64,000 nucleotides of DNA from Bacteroidota bacterium (GTDB lineage Bacteria > Bacteroidota > Bacteroidia > Cytophagales > Cyclobacteriaceae): the NCBI GenBank assembly GCA_018267215.1, contig JAFDYX010000002.1:248001-312000 (forward strand), written 5' to 3'. This document shows positions 9,762 through 18,425 of the stretch, piece after piece (the first letter of the stretch is position 1; every line of letters begins with the position of its first letter). Both the position numbers and the translations under genes were made by a program. The notes beneath the pieces were generated by a model. The model had not been told where the DNA came from, did no database searches, and saw only the letters and a list, made by a program, of their open reading frames with translations.

Positions 9762-10481
9762 ATGCCCAAAATCATCGAAACCCACCACATTGCCCGCTCT
9801 TATAAAATGGGCGACAACATTGTAAATGCCCTTCAGGATATCTCAATTTCTATTGACAAAGGAGAGTATGTGGCTTTTATGGGGCCTTCGGGTTCGGGCA
9901 AATCTACGCTGATGAACATCGTTGGCTGTTTAGATACTCCCTCCAGCGGCTCTTACATATTAAACAATCAGGTGGTGAGCGAAATGACCGAAAACGAATT
10001 GGCGGTAGTTCGCAACAAAGAAATCGGATTTGTGTTTCAAACTTTTAACCTGCTGCCGCGTGCCAGCGCGCTGGAAAACGTGGCCCTCCCCCTCATCTAT
10101 GCGGGCTACAACAAAGAAGACCGCGAAGAGATGGCCATGGCTGCGCTAACCAATGTTGATTTAGGCAACCGCTGGCACCACAAGCCCAACGAACTATCGG
10201 GTGGGCAGCGCCAGCGTGTAGCCATCGCCCGGGCGTTGGTAAACAATCCTTCCATTATATTGGCCGATGAGCCCACGGGAAATCTCGACTCTAAAACCTC
10301 CTACGACATCATGAACTTGTTTCAAAATTTGCACGACAAGGGAAATACCATCATCATGGTAACGCACGAAGACGACATTGCCCACTATGCGCACCGCATC
10401 ATCCGCCTGAAGGATGGCTTGATTGAGTGGGATCGCAAAAACGAAAACGTAAACCGGGGCGAGCCGGTGGCCGCTCACTAA
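9762..10481 (+). CDS. ABC transporter ATP-binding protein, LolD/MacB type
   Basis: 239-residue ATPase of the LolD/MacB/FtsE-like group. It has Walker [10 protein letters not shown] (residues 41-49), Q-loop Gln93, signature LSGGQ (145-149), Walker B IILADE with catalytic Glu170, and H-loop His202. It would power a FtsX/MacB-type permease in lipoprotein export or efflux of large or hydrophobic compounds. No permease gene is adjacent: the neighbours are the divergent T9SS gene and cobalamin adenosyltransferase. The nearest MacB-like permease in the window is at 51643-54339, over 40 kb away, so pairing is only a guess. Confidence 0.93.
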   Translation: MPKIIETHHIARSYKMGDNIVNALQDISISIDKGEYVAFMGPSGSGKSTLMNIVGCLDTPSSGSYILNNQVVSEMTENELAVVRNKEIGFVFQTFNLLPRASALENVALPLIYAGYNKEDREEMAMAALTNVDLGNRWHHKPNELSGGQRQRVAIARALVNNPSIILADEPTGNLDSKTSYDIMNLFQNLHDKGNTIIMVTHEDDIAHYAHRIIRLKDGLIEWDRKNENVNRGEPVAAH

Positions 10482-10546
10482 GGCAACTTGCTATTTACCA
10501 GTCTGATTTCTGTGTAATACGTACCCGATTACTTTGCGAATAGCAT

Positions 10547-10554
10547 TACCTTTG
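10547..10554 (+). promoter_or_regulatory. Putative -7 box TACCTTTG upstream of the adenosyltransferase gene
   Basis: TACCTTTG matches TAnnTTTG perfectly and ends 14 bases before the ATG at 10569. No convincing -33 element is seen at the expected spacing. It would make the adenosyltransferase gene independent of the ABC ATPase gene upstream. Confidence 0.4.
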
Positions 10555-10568
10555 GCTATTCGTACAAC

Positions 10569-11117
10569 ATGAAAATTTACACCAAAACGGGAGACCAGGG
10601 CACCACAGCATTGTTTGGCGGCAAGCGTTTGCCCAAATCTGATTTGCGCATTGATGCCTACGGAACGGTAGATGAATTAAATTCTTTTTTGGGTTTGGTG
10701 CGCGACCAGCCTATCAACACCGGGCGGAAAGAAATATTGACAGAAATACAAGACCGTCTTTTCACCATCGGCTCCATCTTGGCTACCGACCCGGCCAATA
10801 CTAAAGTAAAAATCCCTTCGCTGGCAGAAGACGACATCAAGTTTTTAGAAAATGAAATTGATAAAATGGACGCAGCCCTTCCTGCCATGAAACATTTTGT
10901 GCTGCCGGGCGGCCATGCTTCAGTTTCCATAACACATGTTACCCGAACAGTGTGCCGAAGAGCCGAGCGGCTGGTGGTTGCCTTAGCGCACTCCGTGCCT
11001 GTAGATCCGCTCGTCATCAAGTACCTGAACCGTTTATCAGATTTTCTCTTTGTGCTGAGCCGCCTGATGGCGCAAGAACTGAATATAACAGAATCGCCCT
11101 GGCTTCCGAAAATGTAG
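10569..11117 (+). CDS. Cob(I)alamin adenosyltransferase, PduO/MMAB type
   Basis: 182-residue ATP:cob(I)alamin adenosyltransferase, forming the Co-C bond of adenosylcobalamin for enzymes such as methylmalonyl-CoA mutase. The N-terminal KIYTKTGDQGTT motif, which binds ATP, and the YGTVDELNSFLG helix are typical, as is the RTVCRRAERLVV helix with its conserved arginines and glutamate. The length fits the PduO catalytic domain with no extra heme-binding module. It is followed 55 bp later by a cyclophilin gene, which has its own promoter-like sequence. No cobalamin riboswitch is apparent upstream. Confidence 0.94.
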   Translation: MKIYTKTGDQGTTALFGGKRLPKSDLRIDAYGTVDELNSFLGLVRDQPINTGRKEILTEIQDRLFTIGSILATDPANTKVKIPSLAEDDIKFLENEIDKMDAALPAMKHFVLPGGHASVSITHVTRTVCRRAERLVVALAHSVPVDPLVIKYLNRLSDFLFVLSRLMAQELNITESPWLPKM

Positions 11118-11118
11118 C

Positions 11119-11151
11119 CTTGCCTGAACCCCATGAAAGTCTGTACCTTCG
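11119..11151 (+). promoter_or_regulatory. Putative promoter of the cyclophilin gene
   Basis: CTTG at 11119-11122, 21 bases of spacer, then TACCTTCG at 11144-11151. This is one mismatch from the TTTG-N19/21-TAnnTTTG promoter of Bacteroidota, 22 bases before the ATG at 11173. It overlaps the very end of the preceding gene by position only. Confidence 0.4.
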
Positions 11152-11172
11152 TCCCTCAAAATAATTAACGAC

Positions 11173-11613
11173 ATGACAACCGCAGAAATCCACACCAAAA
11201 AAGGTGTAATGAAAATCCAGTTCTTCGAAGAAGATGCACCCAATACAGTAAAAAATTTTATTGCGTTAGCCGAAAAGGGATTTTATGATGGCCTCACGTT
11301 TCACCGCGTCATCCCCAATTTTATGATACAGGGCGGCTGCCCCAATGGCATAGGCAATGGCGGGCCGGGCTACACCATCAACTGCGAGTTAACAGGAAAA
11401 AATCAATACCACGACCGCGGTGTTATTTCTATGGCACATGCCGGCCGAAACACTGGCGGCTCTCAGTTTTTTATCTGCCACACCCGCCAAACTACTGCCC
11501 ACCTCGACCGCAACCATACCGTGTTTGGCAAAGTGTATGAAGGCTTGGAAGTGATTGATGCCATCCGCGCAGGCGATGTCATGGAGAAAGTAGTGATCAA
11601 AAAAGAAGGATAA
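11173..11613 (+). CDS. Peptidyl-prolyl cis-trans isomerase, cyclophilin type
   Basis: 146-residue single-domain cyclophilin catalysing proline cis-trans isomerisation. [13 protein letters not shown] holds the catalytic Arg, Phe, Met and Gln. GGSQFFI and [11 protein letters not shown] are the other active-site blocks; the Trp of cyclosporin-sensitive forms is absent, as in many small bacterial cyclophilins. There is no signal peptide, so it is probably cytoplasmic. Confidence 0.95.
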   Translation: MTTAEIHTKKGVMKIQFFEEDAPNTVKNFIALAEKGFYDGLTFHRVIPNFMIQGGCPNGIGNGGPGYTINCELTGKNQYHDRGVISMAHAGRNTGGSQFFICHTRQTTAHLDRNHTVFGKVYEGLEVIDAIRAGDVMEKVVIKKEG

Positions 11614-11700
11614 CTTACATGGCAGGATTATGAAATAAAAAAAATCCTAAGTTTAAGCCGTTTGTAGCTGGTGCCATGGTAAGACACAAACTGAAAAATA

Positions 11701-12348
11701 ATGAAATGGATTTATTTTATAGTAGTCGTTTTTCTGATTAGCATTGTTTGGCTGGTTTATGAAATCCATGCCGTTGACAGCAAATATAGCCGGCTGATTG
11801 AAGATGAAAGCCACCGGCTGCTCTTAGTGAGGAAGGCCACCGCTAACGCTAACCGCAGGCATATTTTATTATTTCATACTGCTCATACTTCGGATACTTC
11901 TAGACGTGCGAAATTGATTCATGAAATGAAGCAGATAGACCAAGCTAATTCTATTATTTACGACAGCTTGTTAAACGTTAGTTCGGGTGCACCTCAACTG
12001 ACACATGCAGTAAACAATGTTATCGAAGCGCGAAAGCGATACCACATCATAGAATCTCAATACACCCACGAAATACTTTCCTCGCCCAAGTCGCTTATCA
12101 ACGAACAGATTGAGCAGCAATTGGATTCAGTCTTTGTCAACTACCAAAACAGTATTTCTAATTTGTTTATGGCAAAAGACAAGTACATTCTTTCCTTAAG
12201 CGACCAGTTCACTTCAGAGACAAGAACAACCTCATCTGTCATCGGAGCTTTTTTGGCCTTGCCTGTCATAGTCGTGCTCTTGCTCACCGGAACATTGATG
12301 ATGCTGGTACACCGTTTGGTTTCGCCATTCCGTTCAGAGCCGAAGTAG
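11701..12348 (+). CDS. Membrane protein with an extracytoplasmic helical domain, function unknown
   Basis: 215 residues: one N-terminal transmembrane helix (about 4-21), about 155 residues of charged, heptad-like helix-forming sequence, and a second transmembrane helix (about 182-204) followed by only a short basic tail (LVSPFRSEPK). This is the topology of a four-helix-bundle chemoreceptor-type sensor domain (4HB_MCP-like), but there is no HAMP, kinase or signalling domain behind it. I recognise no specific family. It ends 1 bp from the convergent nuclease gene. Confidence 0.75.
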   Translation: MKWIYFIVVVFLISIVWLVYEIHAVDSKYSRLIEDESHRLLLVRKATANANRRHILLFHTAHTSDTSRRAKLIHEMKQIDQANSIIYDSLLNVSSGAPQLTHAVNNVIEARKRYHIIESQYTHEILSSPKSLINEQIEQQLDSVFVNYQNSISNLFMAKDKYILSLSDQFTSETRTTSSVIGAFLALPVIVVLLLTGTLMMLVHRLVSPFRSEPK

Positions 12349-12349
12349 C

Positions 12350-13114
12350 TTACTTGCCATAAATTTGATTTAACAAACCGGCCAGCCTGATGCCGGCCTT
12401 CGCCAGTTGATCTTTTACCGTGCCAAAATTTTTGTAGCTGTACTTATAGCTTAAGTTTCCATCGCCAATGGCATAGACCTGCGTGCGCAAAGACATGGAT
12501 TCATTGACCCAATCATTCACGGTAGCTTTTTGCAAGGCAACAATGTTGGCTGAAGAATAATCGGAAAATGCTGCGAGTTCAGTAAAGCTCAGTTTCGTGT
12601 CGTCTATCATCTCGCTGTCCCACACACGGTGCAGGTTCGAATCTTTTCTAAACCATTTTACCTTCACTTTGTTGCCGCCCTGATCATCGCAGCAGCCCAC
12701 ATGCAGTGGCTGATGGATGTCGCCCACCAGATGTACCAGCATCTTCAGGTATTCGGCTTCTTTTTTTGCATCCAGATTGTGTTGCTTCAGTGCCGCTACG
12801 ATGCGGTGGATGGTTTCGATTACATCGCCATGAGGATTTTTGGGCGACTGCTCGTAGGTCTTTCCGGTTTCAATAGTTACCCAGTGCCAATCGACCGTGT
12901 TGTCGTACGAAGAATCCGACCGGATTTCATCCATCCACGGGCCTGCTTCGGCCAGCGATTGCCTGCCTAATATTTTTTCAATATTTTTTTTGGCTTTGGC
13001 CGTCAGGTGTTTCTCTGCAATGAGCCCCACAGCACGGTGGCCGGTGGCGCCCCACCCCCAACACAAGGTAGTTGACAGTACTGCGAAAAAACAAAATATC
13101 ACCGTTGTTTTCAT
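12350..13114 (-). CDS. Secreted S1/P1-family nuclease
   Basis: 254-residue zinc-dependent single-strand nuclease/phosphatase. The ATG at 13114 (rather than 13135) gives a signal peptide ending ...CWG, with the mature protein beginning at the Trp of WGATGH. In this family the N-terminal Trp and nearby His bind zinc. Further zinc ligands are visible in TVDWHWV, HLVGDIHQPLH and HRVWD. The length is close to that of P1/S1-type enzymes. It is likely periplasmic or secreted, scavenging nucleic acids. The promoter region is shared with the divergent RMD1 gene. Confidence 0.93.
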   Translation of the reverse strand: MKTTVIFCFFAVLSTTLCWGWGATGHRAVGLIAEKHLTAKAKKNIEKILGRQSLAEAGPWMDEIRSDSSYDNTVDWHWVTIETGKTYEQSPKNPHGDVIETIHRIVAALKQHNLDAKKEAEYLKMLVHLVGDIHQPLHVGCCDDQGGNKVKVKWFRKDSNLHRVWDSEMIDDTKLSFTELAAFSDYSSANIVALQKATVNDWVNESMSLRTQVYAIGDGNLSYKYSYKNFGTVKDQLAKAGIRLAGLLNQIYGK

Positions 13115-13208
13115 AATATCTTTTTTTATGTACAAAGATGAACAGTTCTGCGAAACCTGCTATTTAAATACCATGATTTTAATTTTTAAATTTGAGATCA
13201 GTTCATTT

Positions 13209-13991
13209 ATGAAAACAATAAAAATTTCTGCGTTGCTGGTGGCCAATCAATTAGACATGAAAGGGATTAAAGCCTTTCTGGACTTAAAGCCGTTAGCCGA
13301 CACTTCGTCTGAGTTGCTCTACGGCTTTGGTGGCGATAAGTACCAATACTATTTTAATTACGGAGTGGTGGTGTTTGCCGGCCATTCGGATGACGAAATA
13401 AAAGTAGCTGTACGCACCATCATGCCATACCAGAAAAGCCCCAACCCACAATGGCTGCGCGATGACCACGAGATCAGCATACAGGACGGAGAAATGTTAT
13501 TTGAGTTTGACCATGTGGTAGTAAACCGACTGGACGACAAAGTACTGCGTATCGCTATGTTTAACTTAGCCCAGTCGGTGGCGCTGGATTATTACCACAG
13601 TGTTTCAGAAAACCTGTTGACGGAAATACGCGGCTTCTCGCGCGACCTGGAAACTTCCGGCACGCTGAACATCAACCGCACCAACATGCTCAAGTTTATC
13701 GGAAAAGCATTGAACACCCAAAACGACATTGCCGACAACATTTATATTTTCGATGCCCCCGACCAGGTGTGGGACGATGAGTATCTCGACAAACTGCACA
13801 AAGGGCTGATGAGGCATTTTGACCTGCGCCTGCGTTTCAGCGAAATTGAATATACCCTTCGCATCATAGAAGATAACCTGAGCATCTTCCGCGAGATTTC
13901 TAACCAACGCACCAGCACCATGTTAGAGTGGATCATCATCATCCTTATTTTAGTGGAGGTGCTCAACTTATTCATTTCTAAAATTCTGTAA
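13209..13991 (+). CDS. RMD1/YagE family (DUF155) protein
   Basis: 260-residue protein of the RMD1/Sif2 (DUF155) family, whose biochemical activity is unknown; eukaryotic members act in mitochondrial and microtubule-related processes. Matching features are the N-terminal KISALLVANQLDMKGI, the mid-protein VVVFAGHSDDE segment, an FDHVVV/ FNLAQSVALDYYHS region, a long helical part (about 130-235) and one C-terminal transmembrane helix (LEWIIIILILVEVLNLFIS). The frame is open back to 12897, but that extension overlaps the divergent nuclease gene, so the ATG at 13209 is preferred. The gene starts a co-directional run and ends 8 bp before the C39 peptidase gene. Confidence 0.88.
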   Translation: MKTIKISALLVANQLDMKGIKAFLDLKPLADTSSELLYGFGGDKYQYYFNYGVVVFAGHSDDEIKVAVRTIMPYQKSPNPQWLRDDHEISIQDGEMLFEFDHVVVNRLDDKVLRIAMFNLAQSVALDYYHSVSENLLTEIRGFSRDLETSGTLNINRTNMLKFIGKALNTQNDIADNIYIFDAPDQVWDDEYLDKLHKGLMRHFDLRLRFSEIEYTLRIIEDNLSIFREISNQRTSTMLEWIIIILILVEVLNLFISKIL

Positions 13992-13999
13992 AGCAGGAT

Positions 14000-14734
14000 A
14001 TGTCTAACCGACACAATTTTTTTCTGAACTTCGATATTGAGGCGCAACCCGATGACACCACCTGCGGCCCTACTTGTTTGCATGCCCTCTATCAATACTA
14101 CCGCGATAGCATTTCGCTCAAAGAAGTTATCAATGAAGTGAAGAGCTTAAAAACCGGAGGCACGCTGGCGGTGATGCTGGGCAACCATGCCTTAAAGCAC
14201 GGGTACAATGCACACATCTACACCTACAACTTAAATATTTTTGACCCCTCCTGGTTTTCGCAATCCTCGCAGCAGATGGTAACCAACTTAAAAAAGCAAA
14301 TGCGCTACAAGTTCAGGAGCAAACGCCTGCAGGTGGCTACCAAAGCCTACATCAAATTTTTAGAGGCCGGAGGAAAATTATTGTTGAGCGAACTCGATGA
14401 GGCGCTCATCAAAAAATACTTGCGCAAATCTACCCCCATATTGACCGGGCTGAGCGCCACCTATCTCTATGGCAACATGCGCGAAATTCCGCACAACAAT
14501 AAGTTCGACAGCATCCGGGGCGAGCCGGTCGGCCATTTTGTAATCATCAACGGATTTGATGAGGCCACCAATCTGGTGTACCTGGCAGACCCCATGAACC
14601 CCAACCCACTGAAAAGCCAATACTATAATGTAACTTTTGACAGACTCATCAATAGCATCATGCTGGGCATAGTAACCTACGATGCCAACCTGCTGGTGAT
14701 CGAACCCAAGAAAACTAATTTGAAAATCATCTGA
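14000..14734 (+). CDS. Papain-like C39-family cysteine peptidase
   Basis: 244-residue C39-like peptidase. Gln16 (oxyanion), catalytic Cys22 in TTCGPTC, His179 in PVGHFVIINGF and Asp197 in YLADPMNP form a complete papain-type active site. Unlike bacteriocin exporters there is no ABC transporter and no transmembrane segment, so it is probably a stand-alone cytoplasmic peptidase or amide-bond transferase. Known gene-neighbourhood analyses of RLAN-domain ATP-grasp ligases report papain-like peptidases next to them, usually fused to a GNAT acetyltransferase; no GNAT part is present here. The next gene begins 96 bp downstream. Confidence 0.87.
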   Translation: MSNRHNFFLNFDIEAQPDDTTCGPTCLHALYQYYRDSISLKEVINEVKSLKTGGTLAVMLGNHALKHGYNAHIYTYNLNIFDPSWFSQSSQQMVTNLKKQMRYKFRSKRLQVATKAYIKFLEAGGKLLLSELDEALIKKYLRKSTPILTGLSATYLYGNMREIPHNNKFDSIRGEPVGHFVIINGFDEATNLVYLADPMNPNPLKSQYYNVTFDRLINSIMLGIVTYDANLLVIEPKKTNLKII

Positions 14735-14830
14735 TTTGATAATTTGAAAATGAAAACTCCAACCATTAATTTCTTACGGTTAAATTCTGAAATTTTAAAT
14801 CTTCAAATTAAAGTAGTTCCAAATTAGCGT

Positions 14831-16279
14831 ATGCCTAAGCTCATTGTAGTTGAAAAACCTGAAACATGGAATTTCCGCATTGAAGATGTAGAAGTAGTGT
14901 CGGCCGACCGCTACATTGCCGATGAGCAATTTCAAACGGTAAAAAATCTGAAGCTGCTCAATCTCTGCAAATCGTATCAATACCAAAGCGAAGGATATTA
15001 TGTGTCGCTGCTGGCCGAAGCGCGCGGCCACAAAGTGCTACCCGAAGTTTCAACCATTCAGGATATGCGCTTTCCTTCCATCCTGCGCGAAGATTCGCTG
15101 GACTTTGATTTGCTGATTCAGAATACTTTCAAGACTGAAACTGTAGATCGGGTGGAGTTCAACGTATATTTTGGGAGCGCACCGGCCGAAAACCTCAGCC
15201 GCCTGGCACAGCAACTTTTCCAGATGGTGCAGGCTCCTTCGCTCCGGGCTGTCTTCTCGCATAAAAACAAGTGGCGTTTGCAAAGCATCAGGCCTATCAA
15301 CTTAAATGAGGTACCCGAAGCCGACAGGCCACTGCTCATTTCTTCGTTAGAAAAATATTTGTTGCGCAAGCGCGACTTCCGCCCCGACAAAAAAAAATAC
15401 GACCTGGCCATCCTCACCAATGCAGAAGATAAAAATCCGCCTTCTGACGACCGCGCCCTGAAGCGGTTCTATCGCGCCTCGCTAGAAGCAGGTTTCAACA
15501 CGGAGTTCATCACCAAAAACGATATAGACAAACTCATTCAATACGATGCGCTCTTCATCCGCGAAACTACCAACGTTAACCACCACACTTTTCGGTTTGC
15601 AAAAAAAGCACAGTCGCTGGGGCTGGCCGTCATAGACGACCCCGATTCAATTTTAAAATGCACCAATAAAGTTTACCTGCACGAGTTGCTGAACACCCAC
15701 AAAATTCTAACTCCTCAGTCCATTGTTATCTCTGAAGAAACCTGCGATGCCATTTCTCAGAAGATGTCTTTTCCTTTTATTTTAAAACAACCCGATGGCG
15801 CTTTTTCTAAGGGTGTTTATAAAATTGAATCGGAAAAAGAATTTAAAAATGTGCGGGCTACTATGTTTGCCAAATCAGATTTGTTGGTGGCTCAGGAATT
15901 TCTGCCGACAAAATTCGACTGGCGTGTGGGCGTGATTGACGGGCAAGTGATTTATGTTTGTAAATATTTTATGGCCACTAAGCATTGGCAGATTATCAAC
16001 TGGGGAGCCAACAAACAAAAATCGCGCGAAGGCGAAGTGGAGTGCATACCCGTTGATCAGGCTCCGAGCGGCTTGCTGAAGACAGCCCTGAAAGCCACGT
16101 CATTGATCGGAACCAGTTTGTATGGAGTAGATATGAAAGAAGTGGATGGAAAATTTTATGTCATTGAAATCAACGATAACCCTAACATAGATGCGGGCAT
16201 TGAAGACAAAATTTTGAAAGACCGTTTGTATGGCATCGTCATGGAAGTATTTTTAAATAAAATCAAACAAATAAAATGA
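14831..16279 (+). CDS. RimK-type ATP-grasp ligase with N-terminal RLAN domain
   Basis: 482-residue ATP-grasp enzyme. Residues 1 to about 190 (starting LIVVEKPETWNF, with YYVSLLAEARGHKVLP) correspond to the RLAN domain found fused to RimK-like ligases. About 200-480 is the ATP-grasp fold: FPFILKQPDGAFSKGV (ATP-binding lysine and loop), LLVAQEFLPTKFDWRVGV, and the metal-binding VIEINDNPNIDAG near the C terminus. Such enzymes join a carboxylate to an amine with ATP hydrolysis; RimK relatives add glutamate or other amino acids. The substrate here is unknown. The gene overlaps GCS2 by ATGA, implying coupled translation. Confidence 0.93.
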   Translation: MPKLIVVEKPETWNFRIEDVEVVSADRYIADEQFQTVKNLKLLNLCKSYQYQSEGYYVSLLAEARGHKVLPEVSTIQDMRFPSILREDSLDFDLLIQNTFKTETVDRVEFNVYFGSAPAENLSRLAQQLFQMVQAPSLRAVFSHKNKWRLQSIRPINLNEVPEADRPLLISSLEKYLLRKRDFRPDKKKYDLAILTNAEDKNPPSDDRALKRFYRASLEAGFNTEFITKNDIDKLIQYDALFIRETTNVNHHTFRFAKKAQSLGLAVIDDPDSILKCTNKVYLHELLNTHKILTPQSIVISEETCDAISQKMSFPFILKQPDGAFSKGVYKIESEKEFKNVRATMFAKSDLLVAQEFLPTKFDWRVGVIDGQVIYVCKYFMATKHWQIINWGANKQKSREGEVECIPVDQAPSGLLKTALKATSLIGTSLYGVDMKEVDGKFYVIEINDNPNIDAGIEDKILKDRLYGIVMEVFLNKIKQIK

Positions 16280-17511
16280 GCCAACGATTGCATTTATTTC
16301 AGGGATACGGTATTGAGTTGGAGTACATGGTGGTAGATCGTACCACGTTGGCCATAAAACCGGTAGTAGATGAATTGCTGAAACAAGAGCTCGGTGCCAT
16401 CGGAGGAGATTTTGAAAACGGCATGGTAACGTGGAGCAACGAACTGGTGCTGCACGTGGTGGAGTTGAAATCTACCAAGCCCGAACAAAATTTCAATGCA
16501 CTGGAAAACGAATTTGTTGACAACATCCAACGCATCAACAAACATTTGGAAAAATGGAATGCAGTGCTGATGCCTACAGCCGCACACCCACTGATGAACC
16601 CGTTGACAGAAACGAAACTGTGGCCGCACGACAATAATGAAGTCTATCACCTATACGATAAAATTTTTAGTTGCCAAGGGCATGGATGGAGCAACTTGCA
16701 AAGTACTCATTTGAATCTACCTTTTTACGATGACGAAGAGTTTGCCAAACTCCATGCTGCCATCAGGCTGGTGCTTCCGCTCCTTCCGGCATTGTGTGCC
16801 AGCTCACCGATTTTGGAAGGGAAAATAACCGGGTTAAGCGACACGCGGTTAACTTTTTATAAAACGAATCAGGCAAAAATTCCTTCCATCACCGGGCGTA
16901 TTATTCCCGAGGCTGTTTTCTCCAAGCGCAACTACATCAACACCATTTACGAAAAAATAAAAACAGATATTCAGCCGCACGACCCCACCGGTATTTTGGA
17001 TCCAATTTGGGTAAACTCGCGCGGAGCCATTCCCCGCTTCGATCGCGGCTCCATTGAAATACGCATCATGGACGTGCAGGAGTGTCCGGCCGCGGATCTG
17101 GCCATTCAGGCATTGGTGATTGAACTACTCAAAGCTTTGGTGTCGGAGCGGTTCATCTCAATGGACGAGCAGGTGAAAACCAAAACCGATACTTTAGTTA
17201 CTGTTTTTAACAACTGTGTAGAACACGGTATGAATGCTGAAATTACAACAGCAGAATACTTGTCTGTTTTTGGCGAAACCCATCCGCTATCAGCACAGCA
17301 GTTTTGGAAAAAAATAATTGAACGCCTCATTGCTGTTTCGCCCTCTTTGGCAGCATGGAAAAAACCGGAATTGGAAACTCTCATTACCAATGGTAACCTG
17401 AGCGACCGTATCTTGCTGTCGCTGGGCTCTGATACGTCAGAAGAAAAAATAAAAAATACCTACAGACGGTTGTGCGATTGCCTCGCTCAGAATAAAATGT
17501 TTCTGCCTTAG
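16276..17511 (+). CDS. GCS2-family carboxylate-amine ligase
   Basis: 411-residue glutamate-cysteine ligase-like protein (GCS2/YbdK group), expected to form a gamma-glutamyl or similar amide bond using ATP. Diagnostic blocks are GYGIELEYMVVD at the N terminus (metal-binding acidic residues), SCQGHGWSNLQSTHLNLPF, LPALCASSPILEGK, and SIEIRIMDVQECPAAD with the conserved arginine/acidic cluster. It starts inside the stop codon of the RLAN/ATP-grasp gene. Together with the C39 peptidase this makes a small amide-bond-forming cassette. It is not an ordinary glutathione pathway: no GshB follows. Confidence 0.9.
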   Translation: MSQRLHLFQGYGIELEYMVVDRTTLAIKPVVDELLKQELGAIGGDFENGMVTWSNELVLHVVELKSTKPEQNFNALENEFVDNIQRINKHLEKWNAVLMPTAAHPLMNPLTETKLWPHDNNEVYHLYDKIFSCQGHGWSNLQSTHLNLPFYDDEEFAKLHAAIRLVLPLLPALCASSPILEGKITGLSDTRLTFYKTNQAKIPSITGRIIPEAVFSKRNYINTIYEKIKTDIQPHDPTGILDPIWVNSRGAIPRFDRGSIEIRIMDVQECPAADLAIQALVIELLKALVSERFISMDEQVKTKTDTLVTVFNNCVEHGMNAEITTAEYLSVFGETHPLSAQQFWKKIIERLIAVSPSLAAWKKPELETLITNGNLSDRILLSLGSDTSEEKIKNTYRRLCDCLAQNKMFLP

Positions 17512-17519
17512 CTGATTGT

Positions 17520-18425
17520 ATGAACCGGCTGCGGGCATGGATTAGAAATTTTTTTGGGTTTTCGCAAACGGAAACCAACGCCTTTCTGATCTTGTTGCCG
17601 CTGTTGATTATCATCTTGCTGGCCGAACCCGTCTATCAATTTTGGCAAGCAAAGCAGCCGCCCGATTTTTCCAATGAGATAAAAGAGCTCGATAGCCTGA
17701 CTGCCACCTTTCGATGGGAACAAAAAGACAGCGTTCGGCATGAGCACCCGGAAATAAAATTTTTTAAGTTCAACCCCAATCAATCAACAAAAGATGAATT
17801 GCTGCAGCTTGGGTTTGCTGAAGCGATGGCTAACCGGATCGTTAACTACCGTGCGAAAGGCGGAAGGTTTTATCAAAAAAAAGACCTACAGAAAATCTAC
17901 GGCATGGATTCTTCCTTCTTTCAACAACTCTATCCGTTTATTGATCTGCCCAAAACAATTTCTGTACCCATCACGACACTGAAGCCTGCCATCAGCCGAA
18001 AGGCAGTAGAAAAATTTGATTTGAATATTGCCGATACTACTCAACTGATTTCATTGTTTGGCATCGGAACAAAACGGGCCGAGCGTATTGTCAGCTACCG
18101 CGACAGGTTAGGCGGGTTTATTTCCTTTGGCCAACTGCATGAAGTGTACAGCCTCGATTCGGCTGTCATCAACGAACTAAAAAATAAAACATTCATTCAG
18201 CCTCAGTTTATTCCTCATCAACTTAACATCAACCGGATTACCGAAAAAGAACTGGGTCGGCATCCGTACATCAAATTCAAATTAGCAAAGGCCATTTCGG
18301 CTTACCGGTTTCAGCACGGAGATTTTAAATCGGTTGATGACTTAAAGAAAATTTCCATTCTGGATGATCTCACTTTTCAGAAATTAAAACCCTACATTCA
18401 GGTAACGCAAAACAGTGGCAACTGA
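17520..18425 (+). CDS. Membrane-anchored helix-hairpin-helix (ComEA-like) protein
   Basis: 301 residues: a short cytoplasmic N terminus, one transmembrane helix (about 21-38, LILLPLLIIILLAEPVYQFW), then three helix-hairpin-helix modules: FNPNQSTKDELLQLGF.EAMANRIVNYR (about 83-145), LNIADTTQLISLFGIGTKRAERIVSYR (about 165-220) and a third around 235-295. HhH motifs bind DNA non-specifically, as in ComEA. Anchored outside the inner membrane it could take part in DNA uptake; that role is inference. Its last 11 bp overlap the start of the helicase gene. Confidence 0.87.
   Translation: MNRLRAWIRNFFGFSQTETNAFLILLPLLIIILLAEPVYQFWQAKQPPDFSNEIKELDSLTATFRWEQKDSVRHEHPEIKFFKFNPNQSTKDELLQLGFAEAMANRIVNYRAKGGRFYQKKDLQKIYGMDSSFFQQLYPFIDLPKTISVPITTLKPAISRKAVEKFDLNIADTTQLISLFGIGTKRAERIVSYRDRLGGFISFGQLHEVYSLDSAVINELKNKTFIQPQFIPHQLNINRITEKELGRHPYIKFKLAKAISAYRFQHGDFKSVDDLKKISILDDLTFQKLKPYIQVTQNSGN

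Noticed and set aside
9762-10481. ATPase partner of the permease at 51643
   Set aside because: Family compatible, but 41 kb apart and on opposite strands; not enough to claim pairing.
10658-11134. 158-codon ORF antisense to the cobalamin adenosyltransferase gene
   Set aside because: It mirrors a gene with clear family motifs and has no recognisable protein features.
12897-13208. N-terminal extension of the RMD1 protein
   Set aside because: It lies antisense to the start of the nuclease gene and encodes no family sequence.
14000-14734. Bacteriocin-processing C39 exporter
   Set aside because: No ABC transporter domain, membrane segment or double-glycine leader peptide gene is present; neighbours are amide ligases.
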